This document shows positions 47,124 to 59,214 of a stretch of 64,000 bases of DNA, one piece after another. A program made the position numbers and the translations under genes. The DNA comes from Marsupella aquatica (Eukaryota > Marchantiophyta), in NCBI GenBank assembly GCA_973895155.1, contig OZ316891.1:10168001-10232000 (forward strand), in the 5' to 3' direction. The notes beneath the pieces were generated by a model. The model saw only the letters and a program-made list of their open reading frames with translations. It had not been told where the DNA came from and searched no databases. Within the stretch, counting starts at the first letter, position 1. Every line of letters begins with the position of its first letter.

Positions 47124-47544
47124 TGTTGAGCATAGACGACGATCGCAACGGCAAGCCCATGAACCATCCAACGCACAATAGTCGACACAAGAGATACGTG
47201 GTTCACCTCCTTGAGGCTACGTCCACGGGAACACACAAGAGAGCTTTACTGAACTCTAAGCCCATCAGCTATACCGAGTCTCCACAGTGTAAGCTCTCCC
47301 TATCTCTCAAGTGGCTCCATACCAATGAGCCTTGGTTCTACCTCTCCAAGCACACATGCCTCTTATGATATAGTGTGCAACTTAGTTGTACCTAACCACA
47401 TAGTTGTACCTAATCACGTAGTTGTACCTAACCACATAGTTGTACCTAATCACGTAGTTGTACCTAACCACGTAGTTGTACCAACCCACGTTGTTGTACC
47501 AACCACGTCATACCTAACCTAGACGTAAGAGTAAATACCCAACA
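47124..47544 (-). repeat. Copia 5' LTR
   Basis: 421 bp, apparently identical to 41048-41468. In element orientation it starts TGTTGGGTATTTAC and ends TATGCTCAACA. It should hold the element's promoter and polyadenylation signal, which I could not locate with confidence. Confidence 0.95.
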
Positions 47545-47652
47545 CTTGACACCGCCTCCCCCTTGCCTATTACAAATGCCCTCTCTTTAGTATGTACACT
47601 GTATTTTGTAGAATCATATGTGCTGAATCATATATGCTGAATCATATGTTCA

Positions 47653-47852
47653 CAACAGCTTTTGATTACTTTGCCACTAAAGATGTTCTAATTCATAATA
47701 CTGCCACTGTTTTTTCTGTATTTACAAAAATGTCACTATTTTGTATACGGATAACAAGTTTACCAAGGTAACTAGGGAAACTATATACGGAAACCGTGGC
47801 AGTATTGTAAATTCAAACATCTTTAGTGACAATATAGTTAAAAAGTTGATGC
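47653..47852. mobile_element. MITE-like inverted-repeat element, copy 2
   Basis: Same termini as the 8.8-kb element. The left end reads TTGCCACTAAAGATGTT and the right end AACATCTTTAGTGACAA, with inner inverted pieces around ATACTGCCAC/GTGGCAGTAT. Length is about 200 bp and there is no coding capacity. Confidence 0.75.
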
Positions 47853-49289
47853 GCACAAATCGTATGCACAGAAAAACAATTTGAAGGCATTTTCTGGCCC
47901 CCACCACAAAACTTCTGTCCCTCTCCAAAACAATTTAGAATGCAAGTTTGAAAAATTCAAGTATTTGATATAAAAAAACTCATTATCAAAGTATACATTG
48001 TTTTTAAAGTTCAAAATTAATTATGACTTTATTGTGCTATATTTGGAAAGGGTAACAGTATCAATTTTCCACGAGGGCATGCACTAACATGATGGTCCCT
48101 ATGATAAGCTAATAATACTTAATAGGAGCCTGATAGCTGTCTTGGTTCACAAAATAACACTTTCAAGCTCCCACCATCAGACTGCAGAATATCAAAGTAT
48201 GACTTGTTTCTCTGGTTGGTTCTGATGCTCAGTCAAAAGACGTGTTCCCTACCTATTTAGATCAAACAGTAAAATTTTCAAGGCATTTCACCTGATATAA
48301 TTTTTCTTGGGCTTCTTTCTGATTTCACATAATGTTTGCAACATCACATTTCTGGGCTGGACTTCAGAATTGTTTTAGTGTTGTCTACTATCTGCTAACT
48401 TAATTACTACCAAGGCAGGTGTTGTCATAAATGGAATTTATAGTGAACCGTAAGTCTAAGCAGGCTCCCACGAATTCACCGCCAACCAGCACTCATCCAT
48501 GGAATGCACCATAGTTACTATGATTGCACAGGATATCATTCATGCACTTCTCCATGGCCTGCACTATTTAATAAAGTGTATGGGAAATCACTTATGCACT
48601 TCCCCAATATGTTGTCACTTATGGTGGACTCCTCACTCAAAAGTTTCCCCTTTGCCATTGGTCAGGTTTTACTCACTTTCTGGTTACAGGGATACAGGCT
48701 AGTAACCCTAGATGAGATTGCCATTAGCCTACACATAAATTGGTAAGGAAGATAGTTTCCAGGTGGGTAAACCATTTTTGGAGGTCCCTCCAAATCTATG
48801 TCCATAATCTTCTCCCCATAAAGTCATGAAAGCTAACTATTTTTGGACCATATTTATGTATTGTAATGACGGTGCTATTTCCAGAATGTTTGGCCGAGAA
48901 GGTCATTATAGTTAACTATTTCCTGGACCATATTTATGTACTATATTGACAGTCTGGGCTGGGTTCTAGAATGAACACTTCCACCACAATGCTCAGAAAA
49001 GATGATTGTCATTATCCTATGTGTAAGGAGTATAGTGCAGCGTGTATTAGTGCTAGGACAGTGCAGGTCAATCATTTTTTTGTGGGCAAAAATTAGCAAA
49101 TACTTACCTAAAAAGCAGGTAGGCTAATGATATTCAGGCTCAAATTTAAAAAATTAAGTTTCATTAGCCACCACCTAATGCACTATGGGGGAGTGTTAGC
49201 CAGGGAATATTCTACAATAGTAAAAAAGTACTTGTGATTGAAGAAAATATTCCTTAACCAGACCTGTGCGTGTCTGTAGGGTAAAATAG
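47853..49289. other. intergenic region without recognised gene
   Basis: AT-rich sequence with no exon chain, RNA gene or paired repeat that I can support. A motif ACTATTT(T/C)(T/C)GGACCATATTTATGTA occurs twice near 48836 and 48916. Confidence 0.4.
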
Positions 49290-49695
49290 TAGCCACCTTG
49301 GCTATGTCTAAAAACAAGAAAAAAATGGCCGGTGCAGGCCAACCAACCACGTGGTCTCTTAATATTACAAGGATTTTCTTTCTAAATACAACCCCAAAAA
49401 TGCCACCTTGGCTAATGTTTAAAAATAAGAAACAAATGCCTGATGCAGGCCAACGAACCACGTGGTCCCCTAATATTACAAGTATTTTCTTTCTAAATAC
49501 AACCCAATGGCTCCCCTAATATTACGAGCATTTCCTTTCTAAATACAACCCCCAAAAAAGGCAATCTGCATAAGTGTAGGTCCTAATATTACAAGTATTT
49601 TCTTTCTAAATACAATCCAATGGCTCCCCTAATATTACGAGCATTTCCTTTCTAAATACAACCCCCAAAAAAGGCAATTTGCACAAGTGTAGGTG
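49270..49695 (+). repeat. nested tandem array carrying five TAATATTAC motifs
   Basis: Two units of about 110 bp (CCACCTTGGCTA...CACGTGGTC...TAATATTACAAG...CTAAATACAACCC) are followed by two units of about 113 bp. The second pair carries GGCTCCCCTAATATTACGAGCATTTCC and GGCAAT(C/T)TGCA(T/C)AAGTGTAGGT. TAATATTAC is at 49360-49368, 49471-49479, 49517-49525, 49584-49592 and 49630-49638. It is noncoding. Confidence 0.8.
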
Positions 49696-49971
49696 GGCCT
49701 CAGTAAACCGCCTCAGTAAACAACAAAATTATGGTACAATGAAAGCCAGTAAGCTTTTTGGAGAATGATGCTCTATTAAGTGGAGGAGAACGATGCTCTA
49801 AGTGACTAATAAGTGAGTAAAGTGGAGAGTGAGAGGAGTTCGTTCCCAGAAAAGTACCGGTGCGTTAGTTGGGGGTGGGGCGTGGCCGTGCGCCTCGGAA
49901 GCTCCGTGACGGCGAACGGGGAAGCGCTCAATGACAGCAACGGGGACGAGAGAGGTCTAGAGGGCAACAGT

Positions 49972-50310
49972 GTGGTGGTGGTGGTGGTGGTGGGCACAGA
50001 ATTCTTCGATCGATTTTTCCGAGACTTCGCGTGATGTTATGATCGCCGCCCCTCGCTGCTCCTCGCTTCTCCTCGTTTGTACCGATCCTGCATGCCCCGG
50101 CGTTATAACCTCGCCGATGCGAATGCTGCAAACCACTGAGGTCCCATTGTCCCATCGCATTTCCAGTTCCGAGTGAGTGAGTGAGTGAGTGATTCAGTGA
50201 GCGCAGTAGTCCTTCTTGTTTGAGTTCATCATCCATTTCGGCCCCTCTCCTGTTGCTCTGTGGTCTGCTGCTTCTCACACTAGCATACACGCACGCACGC
50301 ACGCACGTAC
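49972..50310 (+). promoter_or_regulatory. ACP promoter and leader with microsatellites
   Basis: Upstream of the ACP start are a (GTG)n tract at 49972-49994, a (GTGA)n tract near 50172-50204 and a (ACGC)n tract near 50289-50310. The sequence is GC-rich and lies in the last 600 bp before the ATG, the likely promoter and 5' UTR. No TATA box could be assigned. Confidence 0.4.
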
Positions 50311-50421
50311 TCCGAGCTCATCCATCACTCGGCAAGAACATTGCATCGGAGGGCCCGCCACTCTTCTCTCGTCTGCCTCTCGGTGCAAATCGAATTTTCG
50401 GACTTCAATTGTGAAGCTGAG

Positions 50422-51783
50422 ATGGCCGCCGCCGCCGCCTCGTTCGTCGCCATGTCGCTCGGGACCTCTGCTGCTCTTCAGACCGCAACGACCCAGAAAT
50501 TGGTGAGATTTCGTTCTTCTGCACCCACTCTCTCTCTCGCTCTGCTGGAAGTGATAGAGTGATGATGCTGCTTTGCTCGATTCGGCTCTGCTCTGTTACG
50601 CTCGTGGTCTTAGATCAGAGCCAGCTGCAAGAGACTGAAACACGGACAATGCCAGGAATGGTTTGGGTGGTTGGGTGGTGCGATCGGGGACACAGCGTTC
50701 GTTAGAGCCAGAGGAACCGCCACTCATGGTGGCATTTGAGTTGAGAATATTCAGAGCTGGTTTGAACATGGTTCAAGCTTGCTCATCAGGAGCAGACGTA
50801 GACTGTTATTCTTTTCAATGGGGCATTGGAGCAGACTCTCCCTATGAATTTCTGGGTCCCGTCTCGTACGAAAGTGGGAAGAGAAGCCTACGCAAAAGAA
50901 ATGGTCCTACTTAGAAACCAGAACCGTCCTATTCATGTAGGAGTGATTTTTCAAGAACGTGGAGCCTGACGTTTCATCGGGATCGAGCTAGTTTGCATTG
51001 TTCCAGAAACAAATCTGATCTATGTTTGTCGGTTCTCTTGCAGTCTGTGGCTAGATTCAATGGACTGAAAGCCTGCCCGGTGCTCAGGCAAAGTGCTGTC
51101 ATCTCCCGCCCGGTTGCCATCCGACGCCTGACCATCAGTGCCTCTGTAAGTTACAAACTCTTCGACGTCTTTCATGTGAAGCAAGTACTATTGCAGTGGA
51201 CTATGGGCCTTGACCGATTTTTGGTTTCGATATTGTCCTCAGGGTATGAACCGATTTGCCTTTCTGCAGTGTTAATCCCATTGGCTGGTTGCTGTACAGG
51301 CTAAGCCAGATACTCTCTCAGCTGTTCAGGGGATCATTGCCCAGCAACTGGCTGTAGGCGTCGAGAAGGTGCTCCCTGAAGCCAAGTTCGCCGATCTTGG
51401 TGCTGATTCTCTTGACACGGTAAGCAGTTCCACTGTGAAAGACTTGAAGTGGAAATAGTCACTACACTGGACGATGCTGAGGAATATTTATTTTTTCGCT
51501 TCCATAGCCTGCCACAGGAAATGCTTGGCGTCCACCTGAAGTGCCTTAAGGCATGTCCATTTTCCGTCTTCCGGACCAGAGCCTGTCCTCGGCCACCAAT
51601 GAACGACGAATGTTATGTCCAGAGGATTTATTTGTGGAGGCTGATTTGCAATGTGGGCGGATTCAGGTGGAGATCATCATGGCTCTCGAGGAGACATTCA
51701 AGATCACCCTCGATGAGGAAGGTGCCCAGAAGATCTCAACCGTACAAGAAGCAGCTGACTTGATTCAGACCTCCATCGAGTAA
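50422..51783 (+). CDS. ACP: plastid acyl carrier protein (4 exons)
   Basis: Carries the growing acyl chain as a thioester on 4'-phosphopantetheine during plastid fatty-acid synthesis. Exons 50422-50502, 51044-51145, 51300-51419 and 51667-51783 all join in phase 0, giving 139 residues. Exons 1-2 (61 residues) are a Ser/Ala/Arg-rich transit peptide. Mature ACP starts near [10 protein letters not shown]. The phosphopantetheine motif [16 protein letters not shown] has its Ser at residue 98 and is split by the last intron. The end ([17 protein letters not shown]) is typical. The start is the first ATG after the leader (GAGATGGCC). Exons 1-2 resemble those of the ArgJ gene 9.5 kb downstream. Confidence 0.96.
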
Positions 51784-52566
51784 GAAGTTAGACCTCACAT
51801 TGTATTTGACGACTTCAAAATCGTTCGTTTCGAAATTTAGAAAAATAATCCTTCATCAGTGATCCGGAATCGGTGTTGGATGAAACAATTAGAGCTGGGG
51901 AATCACTGCGATTCGTGGGTTCCCGACCTCATTCCACATTTTTGGGCTTGCCCACTGATATGGTCGGCATACGGATTAGAGTAAGGGCATTGGCGGAAGA
52001 AAGTCTGATCTGTGTAGGAAAATACTCATTGTTGCAAGTCTAATAAAGCACTGGGTTCCTAAACATCCCCTGACGGAGCAACCTGTTCTAGCTCGAATTG
52101 CATGGAAGTTTGTGAATGCATTCGAGTTTTGGAGGAGAATTTTAACGTTTCCAGACTGTCATGTCCGACACAGTCAGCTGACTCGGTGAAGCAAGTCATG
52201 GGGAATTAACACATGCATCAGTGATGAGGAATGAACATATTCATGGACAATGAGAAGCAGGGACAGATCAACGCAAGCTGAGACCTCTTTTCTGAGGGTT
52301 GTCGTTAACCGAGAACACCACTAGATGATGTATATCAATTGATAAAGTTGACAGCTCGAAAATTGTGGGAGTCAGGACGTCGGGTGTTATTCTGAAATGT
52401 CAAGCCTTTGTCCATTCTCCCCTGCACTATCTCCGAATGAGTCGGATCTGGTTTTCACATTTTTGTTCACGCCTCGAGTCGTACGCCCGTATTAGAATAA
52501 GTTGGAGTCATCGGGGATCTCTCATGTGTTGTCAAAGAAAGGGTTCCTCTCCTCTGTTTCTCCTTC

Positions 52567-52654
52567 TGAATCGAATCTCCCGAGAATACGGGCGAGGAAT
52601 GTCGTCCTCGTGAATCGAATCTTCCGAGAATAAGGAGCGAGGAATGTCGCCCGC
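52567..52654 (+). repeat. tandem duplication, period 44 bp
   Basis: TGAATCGAATCT(C/T)CCGAGAATA at 52567 and 52611 begins two similar units, each followed by GCGAGGAATGTCG. Confidence 0.75.
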
Positions 52655-53057
52655 AGCCGAAGCTTGCATTCGTCCGAAAAGGAATCTTTCTGTGGGCGTC
52701 TCACAAAGATGGCAGCATAGAGGATGACAGCCTGTACCGAACGGACCAACCTACCCCACCGGGGATGTGTCCTCTACCAGAAGTCCAAATGCACGGTTGT
52801 CGTCTGCCCAGACTGCCTGTGATGTACAAACCCTCCCTTAAACCTCTCCACTCCGACAGGAATCAAATCCATCCAAGACGAGATCCGTCTCATGCCTTCG
52901 GAATCGTCGAACCGTCCAACAAGACTTAAGGTTCCTTCATGTTGTCGTCTTTGCTTCCAAACGACAACCATCGTCTCTCGATATTCATCAGTAAGTGTTT
53001 TCAGCTCATATCCCATACTGGATTATATCCCCAAAAATGCAATGTACACGTCTGTAC

Positions 53058-53352
53058 CCGTCAGAATGGGAGTAAATCTATTCACCTCATATCTAAAACA
53101 TTTAACATACTCCTACAACTTCACTCCATGTCTATCCCGGATGGAGCTTCTCAAAAGTCTCGATATTCAGTGAAGCTCTTCACCTCACATCGCAACTTGA
53201 ATACAGCCCCCAAACTGCAATCGACTTCACGGGTCTCTATCCGTCAGAATTGGAGTAAATCTCTTCACCTCATATCTAAAATATCCCAAAGATTATTAGT
53301 CCGCAAGCTTCTCACCGTCTCTCTCCCGAATGGAGCTTCTCAAAAGTCTGGA
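53058..53352 (+). repeat. diverged tandem duplication, period about 185 bp
   Basis: CCGTCAGAAT(G/T)GGAGTAAATC begins units at 53058 and 53241. Each unit later contains ATGGAGCTTCTCAAAAGTCT, at 53141 and 53330. Confidence 0.7.
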
Positions 53353-56300
53353 TGAAAACATTGATCACGTCAGCTGTCGCAGAGGAACAAACAGAGAGAA
53401 TTGACACGCAGCAATGTTCACGTCCAGTCCTTCGAGAAATTCCAATGAATGCATGTAGTGTAGTGTACTGTAGTGTACTTCAAAGCCAATCCTTCTCATG
53501 TCAACAACGAGAGCGTCTCTTGTCCTAATTAAGCTTTGAAGCGAACCTCTGTCGCTCTGCATGGAAACTGCGTCAATCCGAAAGGATTTCTCCAACTAAA
53601 TCACCACCATGTCATCCAAGAATCGAAATGGTCACAACACATCCATAATCAGAACAAAACTCATGTATAGAGAGTTGAATTTGAGTAAACGAGGGGTCAT
53701 GTCACTGCAAGCAGCTGCGAGAGTGAGGCGATGTGACTCGAATTTGACGCTGGCTCTCAACCCATTCTGTACAGCCTCCTCTCCTCCTCCAGCTCCGCCA
53801 CCTTCATCACTCCTGCACAATTTTTGGCGTGAGCTTTCGTGATGCTCAAGTTGTTTAGGGTCTTCCAGGGATCACAATTTTCATTGCTTGGTTCAGCAGA
53901 AAAAGAATCTATGAAACAAAACAAATAAAGTTTCCATCGTCCACCAGGTTTGACAAAATGCCCTGCCCCATACACCATTTTGAAATGTTTTTTTTTTTTT
54001 CCTCAAATAACGCTTTTGCTGTGTATAAAGTTTCCTTGTTTTGGGTGTTAAAAATGCTTGGTCCATTCGAGTCCCAAACGTGATGGTCCATCCAAGCATC
54101 ATCAACATAATGGACACCCAACCAATTCGGGTTCAAACAAAAATTCTATCTGGGAGAGTGAAAAATGGTTCAGTCCTCCAGAGGTAAGTGCTCCATGTCA
54201 TTCATTCCCACGAGAAAGGGTAGACCCCTCACCCCTATTAGTGCTAGCAGCTACTGTAATTAGTGTAGTAAGAAATTAGTACTACTAACAAGCAGAGGGT
54301 AATTAGAGCTTTTCTACTCTAGTTCATGCTAGGGCCAAGGATAATCCTACGAAACTATTTTTAAAGTGCATGAATTTTATTTATATAGGTAGCACTAATT
54401 CATCAGTATGCCCAAAATTTGCTTCACCTGAGTTAGTGCGATTAAAACTAATTAGGGTGAATAATGTAGGCTTGCAGCAGCCAACTCAGGGAGAGCTGCA
54501 AACTGGGCATAAGTATTCATTGGGGACGTGGTTGAGGTTTTGCACATGTGGGGACTGTTTTGACAGCTGCTGCTGTGGCTGGTGCTCATTGGGATGGAGG
54601 TTTTTTGCTGTATGGCGACAACAGGATGTGTTTCCATCCAAGTGGACCAAGTTTCAACCAGCTTTTCATTTGTGGATGCGGAGTCCTGTCAGCAAGTCCA
54701 AAACTGCAAACCATTAAAAGATATGAATAAATTCGTGAAATTGTAGGGCCATGGGAATCTTTTGGACCACCAATTTTACGTGTCAAAATCCCCTTCATGT
54801 TGGTAACTATGGGTTTGGCATATAACAGACATGCATAAGGGATTGGAAACCAACCCCAACAAAATGGGACACTCGACCCATGCCTTTGGTTAAGACTTAC
54901 CTAATTATAGTACATAGAGTGTCTCCACTAAGTAGTCTTGACTTTGGCCGGGTTCACAATCTGTCGCTTCAATGAGTATTTCCCACCTGATTGAGTTGGC
55001 AAACATAAAAGGCAACCACAGTCACAATCTATAGGTGTTCTGGAATAACCGTCATACTAACTGACTTTTGGGTCTTAGGCGGGAGTGTTTTCATGTGGTC
55101 AAAGTCACATTTGTAGTCGACACCAGAAATATAGCTCTGTGGGTGGTACTGTAGAATGTAGCGAAAAACAACAAATACTTTTCCAAATCCTGTGGCGGCC
55201 AAAGGCACGAGACCTAGTAGGTAATTACTGAACCGTAGCATCTGAAGCGTCATAATAGGAAAGTGGGGTGGTATTGCTTCCTACTGACCCCCCGCCGCGT
55301 CCGGAATATCAGACAGAGGCCCAGGGAAAGGTATTTTCTGCCCTTTCCTGTTCTTTCAGTGTGCCTCCGGCGTAGAGCGGGAGCCTTACGGCCCAATCCA
55401 AAAGGATGAATGGAATGTTTCTTTATAAACAATTTTTTGATGAATAAATTCAAAAACCTGGTTTAGATATTGTTTCCATCTTATTTATTACACCCATTCC
55501 AGAAAAAATGATACTTCAAGACTATTCTCAAGCTTCCGTCTGCTTCCTGAGAGAATTTAAATTAAGTATGTTGGTCTTTTTTGCTGGTGTAGTCCTTGAG
55601 GGAGAATGCTCTTACAAGTTGTGGTAAAAGCAGATATATTCCTCCTGGGAGGTTATGCTTACTCGGTAGATGACATTTTGCATATTTAGCACAAGCAGGA
55701 GCACAGGTTCCATTATGCTATGTTATGCCATCTCAGTGTTGATGCACAAGATATTGGTGCACTGAACATTGTTGGCACAAAGTATGGTAAGCAAGGGCCA
55801 ATACGGAGAAATTGTTCACACCGAAGATAGTCCACATGAAAATTTTTTGCACAAATTTTAAATTGCTTGTACAAAAGATGCAATAGTTGCATGCAAAAAT
55901 CATCAGCTACCCTTATTTGTGCACTTGAACACAGCAAAGGGGATGGAGGAATTAAGAGACAGGCCTGGGAGAGAGGGGGATAGAAATTTGGGCAAGCTGG
56001 ACATGACTCATGATGGGGCATGGCGGTGCCTGGCAGAGCAGCTTTCAGTTAACCACTGCCGGTTAGGCTACAGACCGAAGGTGGATCGCCCTTGGAGCTT
56101 ATTTAACCCACCTACAATTTAAAAGGCAGGTTGATCATTGAGAGTGAATGCATGAATTGGCCTGCAGTTCTTGTAAAGCAAATTGCACTCCTTTCCACAC
56201 ATTATATGTCCCAATTTGATTTTAGAGGGAAGAAGTAGAGGACAAATGCCCCATAGGTCTTGTCAACTTAATAAAAAAACCAAGATTAGTACAATAGCAC

Positions 56301-56674
56301 TTGATAAACTGTTCACATTAGCCAAGGTTTGCGCTAAAACTTCCATATGATGCTGCAATTCCAGAAATAATTTCTCCAGATTTCATTTTCTAACTTAAGA
56401 TATCTATGTATGGAGTGATACATCAGTCTTTACATCAAATCGCTTAGACTACTTCTAAATATGCATTAAAATAATCCTCCCTGATTCACAACAGACACCT
56501 ATAATTTAGTCATTGGGAGCTAATAATTTGTTTTTGATGAGCCTGATTGCCCTACAGTAGTCAAGAAACTAACACCGGAATTACCAAAGCTCAACCCTAA
56601 ACATAAACCTAGCTTGTTCAGACCAAAACCTTCTGAAGTGAACTTCAATAAATGCAAATTGTTTGAGCAAAGGC

Positions 56675-56823
56675 ACCAAAGTTTGGATATGTTTGGATAA
56701 CCCCCTAGAGGTGCTTTACAATCTTGAGGAAGTAGTCATTTGGATAACCCCTAGAGGTGACCATTTCCTCAAGAATTTGAAACTACCTCTAGGGGTTATC
56801 CAAATATCTCCAAACTTTGACTT
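56675..56823. repeat. foldback element with ~60-bp imperfect arms
   Basis: The left arm (from CAAAGTTTGGATATG through GGATAACCCCCTAGAGGTGC to CTTGAGGAA) is complementary to the right arm ending at about 56821. A third copy of the core gives a perfect 21-bp inverted repeat, 56738-56758 with 56785-56805, around a 26-nt loop. It has no coding capacity. It looks like a small MITE or an internally duplicated hairpin. Confidence 0.7.
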
Positions 56824-58739
56824 GGGTTTATGTTCAGGGGTGAGCATTGACTTGGGCCGAATGCTTGTAATGTAGGATATATCAAACAAATGGGCCACCC
56901 AGGTCTTGAAGAAAGCCAACTGGACCCACTAATTGTCACGTACACTAGCATCTGTCAACAGAATGGCTTTAAAAGACACCGGTTTAAATGGATTAAATTT
57001 GGACTTTGAGTGGAAATGGCTGGAGTTGGCTTAAATTACAGAACTGAGGGCCCATTCAGGTATGATGTCTAGTGTCTACCAATCCTACAGAGCAAGGACT
57101 GGGCCCAAGTATATGCTGATATGGAGTGTTTTGTTTTGTCTAGAATATTAGGCGGTGGTGGTGAAACACTTGCAAAGTTTGGCTCCAAGACCTCCTTCAT
57201 TCAAGGGATTTGCACTTACTGAATTTCATTTCAAAACAATTTTGGTCTGGGCTCTATCTGTAGAGCAAGAACCCCTCCAGTTTTGGTGAAAAGAATCACA
57301 AGTGCCCCCATTGCCTTGTAATGTCAGTCAAATGGGCCTCCTGAGCTCTTGTACAGCCAACTGCATTAGCCATTTCCTGTCAATACACATTATAGTGTCC
57401 AGTTTAAATTCTTTACAAGCTTCCCTTGGAAACTCATTTATTGCCTATTTGGTCCTGCCATTCAATGCTGCCAATTACCATGAGCTGCCCATCGCTCATA
57501 GAAGGTGATGACATGAAAGTGTATGTTTTCACATTTTTGAATGCTTCCTGCATTGATTTCCGCAAAGAGGGCTGGCTGGCAGGCGTAGCCCCCAAGAACA
57601 ACAGCAAAATCTAGGAAATTGCACACATCATCCTTGGCAGGGCCTTTCACTTTGTTGGCTTTTGGTTGGGTCCCCTTGGCTTGTTTTTCTTGGGGCCCTT
57701 TCCCCTCTTTCCTCCCCTTCATTGGGTTGCTTCCCCTTTGGGATCATGTCTCTTGGTTCGGCGGTTTTGCCCTCGGGCACTGTGATATATGCTTCCTGAG
57801 GACAGAGTCAAAACATTAGTTATCTAAGCCAGCTGTTTCATTGTAGCAAGTGAGATGTTGACTTCAAGCTTCATCAGTCAACCAACTTTTGCACAAACCC
57901 CCAACTCAAAGTAGGGTTCACCAAAGCATTCTGCACACAAAAGGACTTGACACTAAGAAAATTTGGATGTCACTCACCTATCACCTATGTGGAAATGGAC
58001 AGGGCAACATCTAAGATTGAGACCCAAGGGGTTGTAATAAATGAGTTCCCACTAACATGGAAATGAGCAACCAGCCAACATATAAGAGTGACTAGATCGA
58101 GAAAAAAGGGGTACTAACCTGAATATACGTGAGAGTGACAGTATAAAAAAGACAAGAGTTTACCATAAAATCTAGGGGCAAATGGTATCGACAATATTGC
58201 ATTTTGGGCAAAAACCTCAGTCACCGTAGAGTCTTGCTAAAAAAGAGTCATGGTGAGATATTGTTGGCTTGGTTGAGCTCCTGAAAATTGTGCACAGTAC
58301 CTCCTGTGGGTACATTCAGTACAACTCAAGGTGGAACTGCTTTTTTTACCTCCCCAGCACAAAAAAACTAGTTTTGTATAAGATAACGTTCTCTGGGCTG
58401 GGTTACTAGCTACCCTATGACCAGAAAGTGAGTGAAAGTTGACTTAGCCCCAACCCGAAAAGTTCCCTAGTATTCTGGGAGCAGGGGTTCAGGCTAGAAC
58501 CCTTGCCCAGACTTCCTGTATAGTACATAATTACTGTCCAAAAAAAGGTTACTCATAATGCGATTCCTAGCAAGAGATTATGGGAATAGCAAGTACCTAT
58601 GAAATGATTTACACACTGTAATCTGCACTCCCTACATAATTAGGTTGCTACTCTCACTCCTGTGTACACTCCAGGAGACCATTTGCCATTTGGCCTTCAC
58701 TACTAGAAAGAACTGCAGGCCTCTCGACCCTCATGCCCC

Positions 58740-59125
58740 CACTTTACTGAAAACTCTGTTGGCTCCCTAAATCTTGTAAAGCCACCCTTACTGGATTACC
58801 TCCACCTCAATAGATGTAGAGTGAATAAAAAAACGACAATGACTCCCTAAGTCTTGTAAAGCCACCCCTTGCATTGCCTCTACCTGAATAGATTTCACGT
58901 CAGACTGAAGGAACAAAAAAAAGCCAATAGCTCCTATGTCTCATAAAGCCACCCTTATTCCATTGTGTGGGGATTGAAGGAAAAAAACAGAACAATGGCT
59001 CCCTAAGTCTTGTAAAGCCACCCTTATTGCATTGTGTGGGGATTGAAGGCAAAAAAGACAATGGCTCCCTAAGTCTTGTAAAGCCACCATTATTGCATTG
59101 TGTGAGGATTGGAAGGAAAAAGATA
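58740..59125 (+). repeat. minisatellite, units of about 65-80 bp
   Basis: Five units contain GGCTCCCTAAGTCTTGTAAAGCCACCCTTATTGCATTGTGTGGGGATTGAAGG or variants. The last three are most alike. The minus-strand frame through it gives a repetitive peptide (KGGFTRLREPL repeats), which is a by-product of the array rather than evidence for a protein. Confidence 0.8.
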
Positions 59126-59214
59126 CATAGGTGAAATCTACCATAGTTCCGATGCTGTCCATAAACTGCCACTCCTGGGAGATCGATGCAAGCTGCGGCC
59201 AGTTCTCTCGTAGC

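Larger units (their letters stand above)
41048..47544 (-). mobile_element. Ty1/Copia LTR retrotransposon, full length
   Basis: Two 421-bp LTRs begin TGTTG and end CAACA and flank a 5.65-kb interior read on the minus strand. The flanks carry a 5-bp target duplication, CTTGA, at 41043-41047 and 47545-47549. Gag precedes protease, integrase, reverse transcriptase and RNase H, the Copia order. A long leader of about 1.15 kb separates the 5' LTR from gag. The LTRs look identical, so the insertion is young, yet the coding region has two stops and one frame change. The insertion is intact as DNA but the protein products are not. Confidence 0.95.
51784..59200. other. intergenic region between ACP and ArgJ
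   Basis: About 7.4 kb with no gene that I recognise. Content listed separately: tandem duplications at 52.6 and 53.1-53.35 kb, a foldback at 56.7 kb and a minisatellite at 58.7-59.1 kb. There is a T run near 53.99 kb. Short frames such as the Lys-rich one near 57.5-57.7 kb lack family features. Confidence 0.45.

Noticed and set aside
49270-49695. CRISPR-like array
   Set aside because: The repeats are long, nested and continuous without regular unique spacers, and the genome is eukaryotic.
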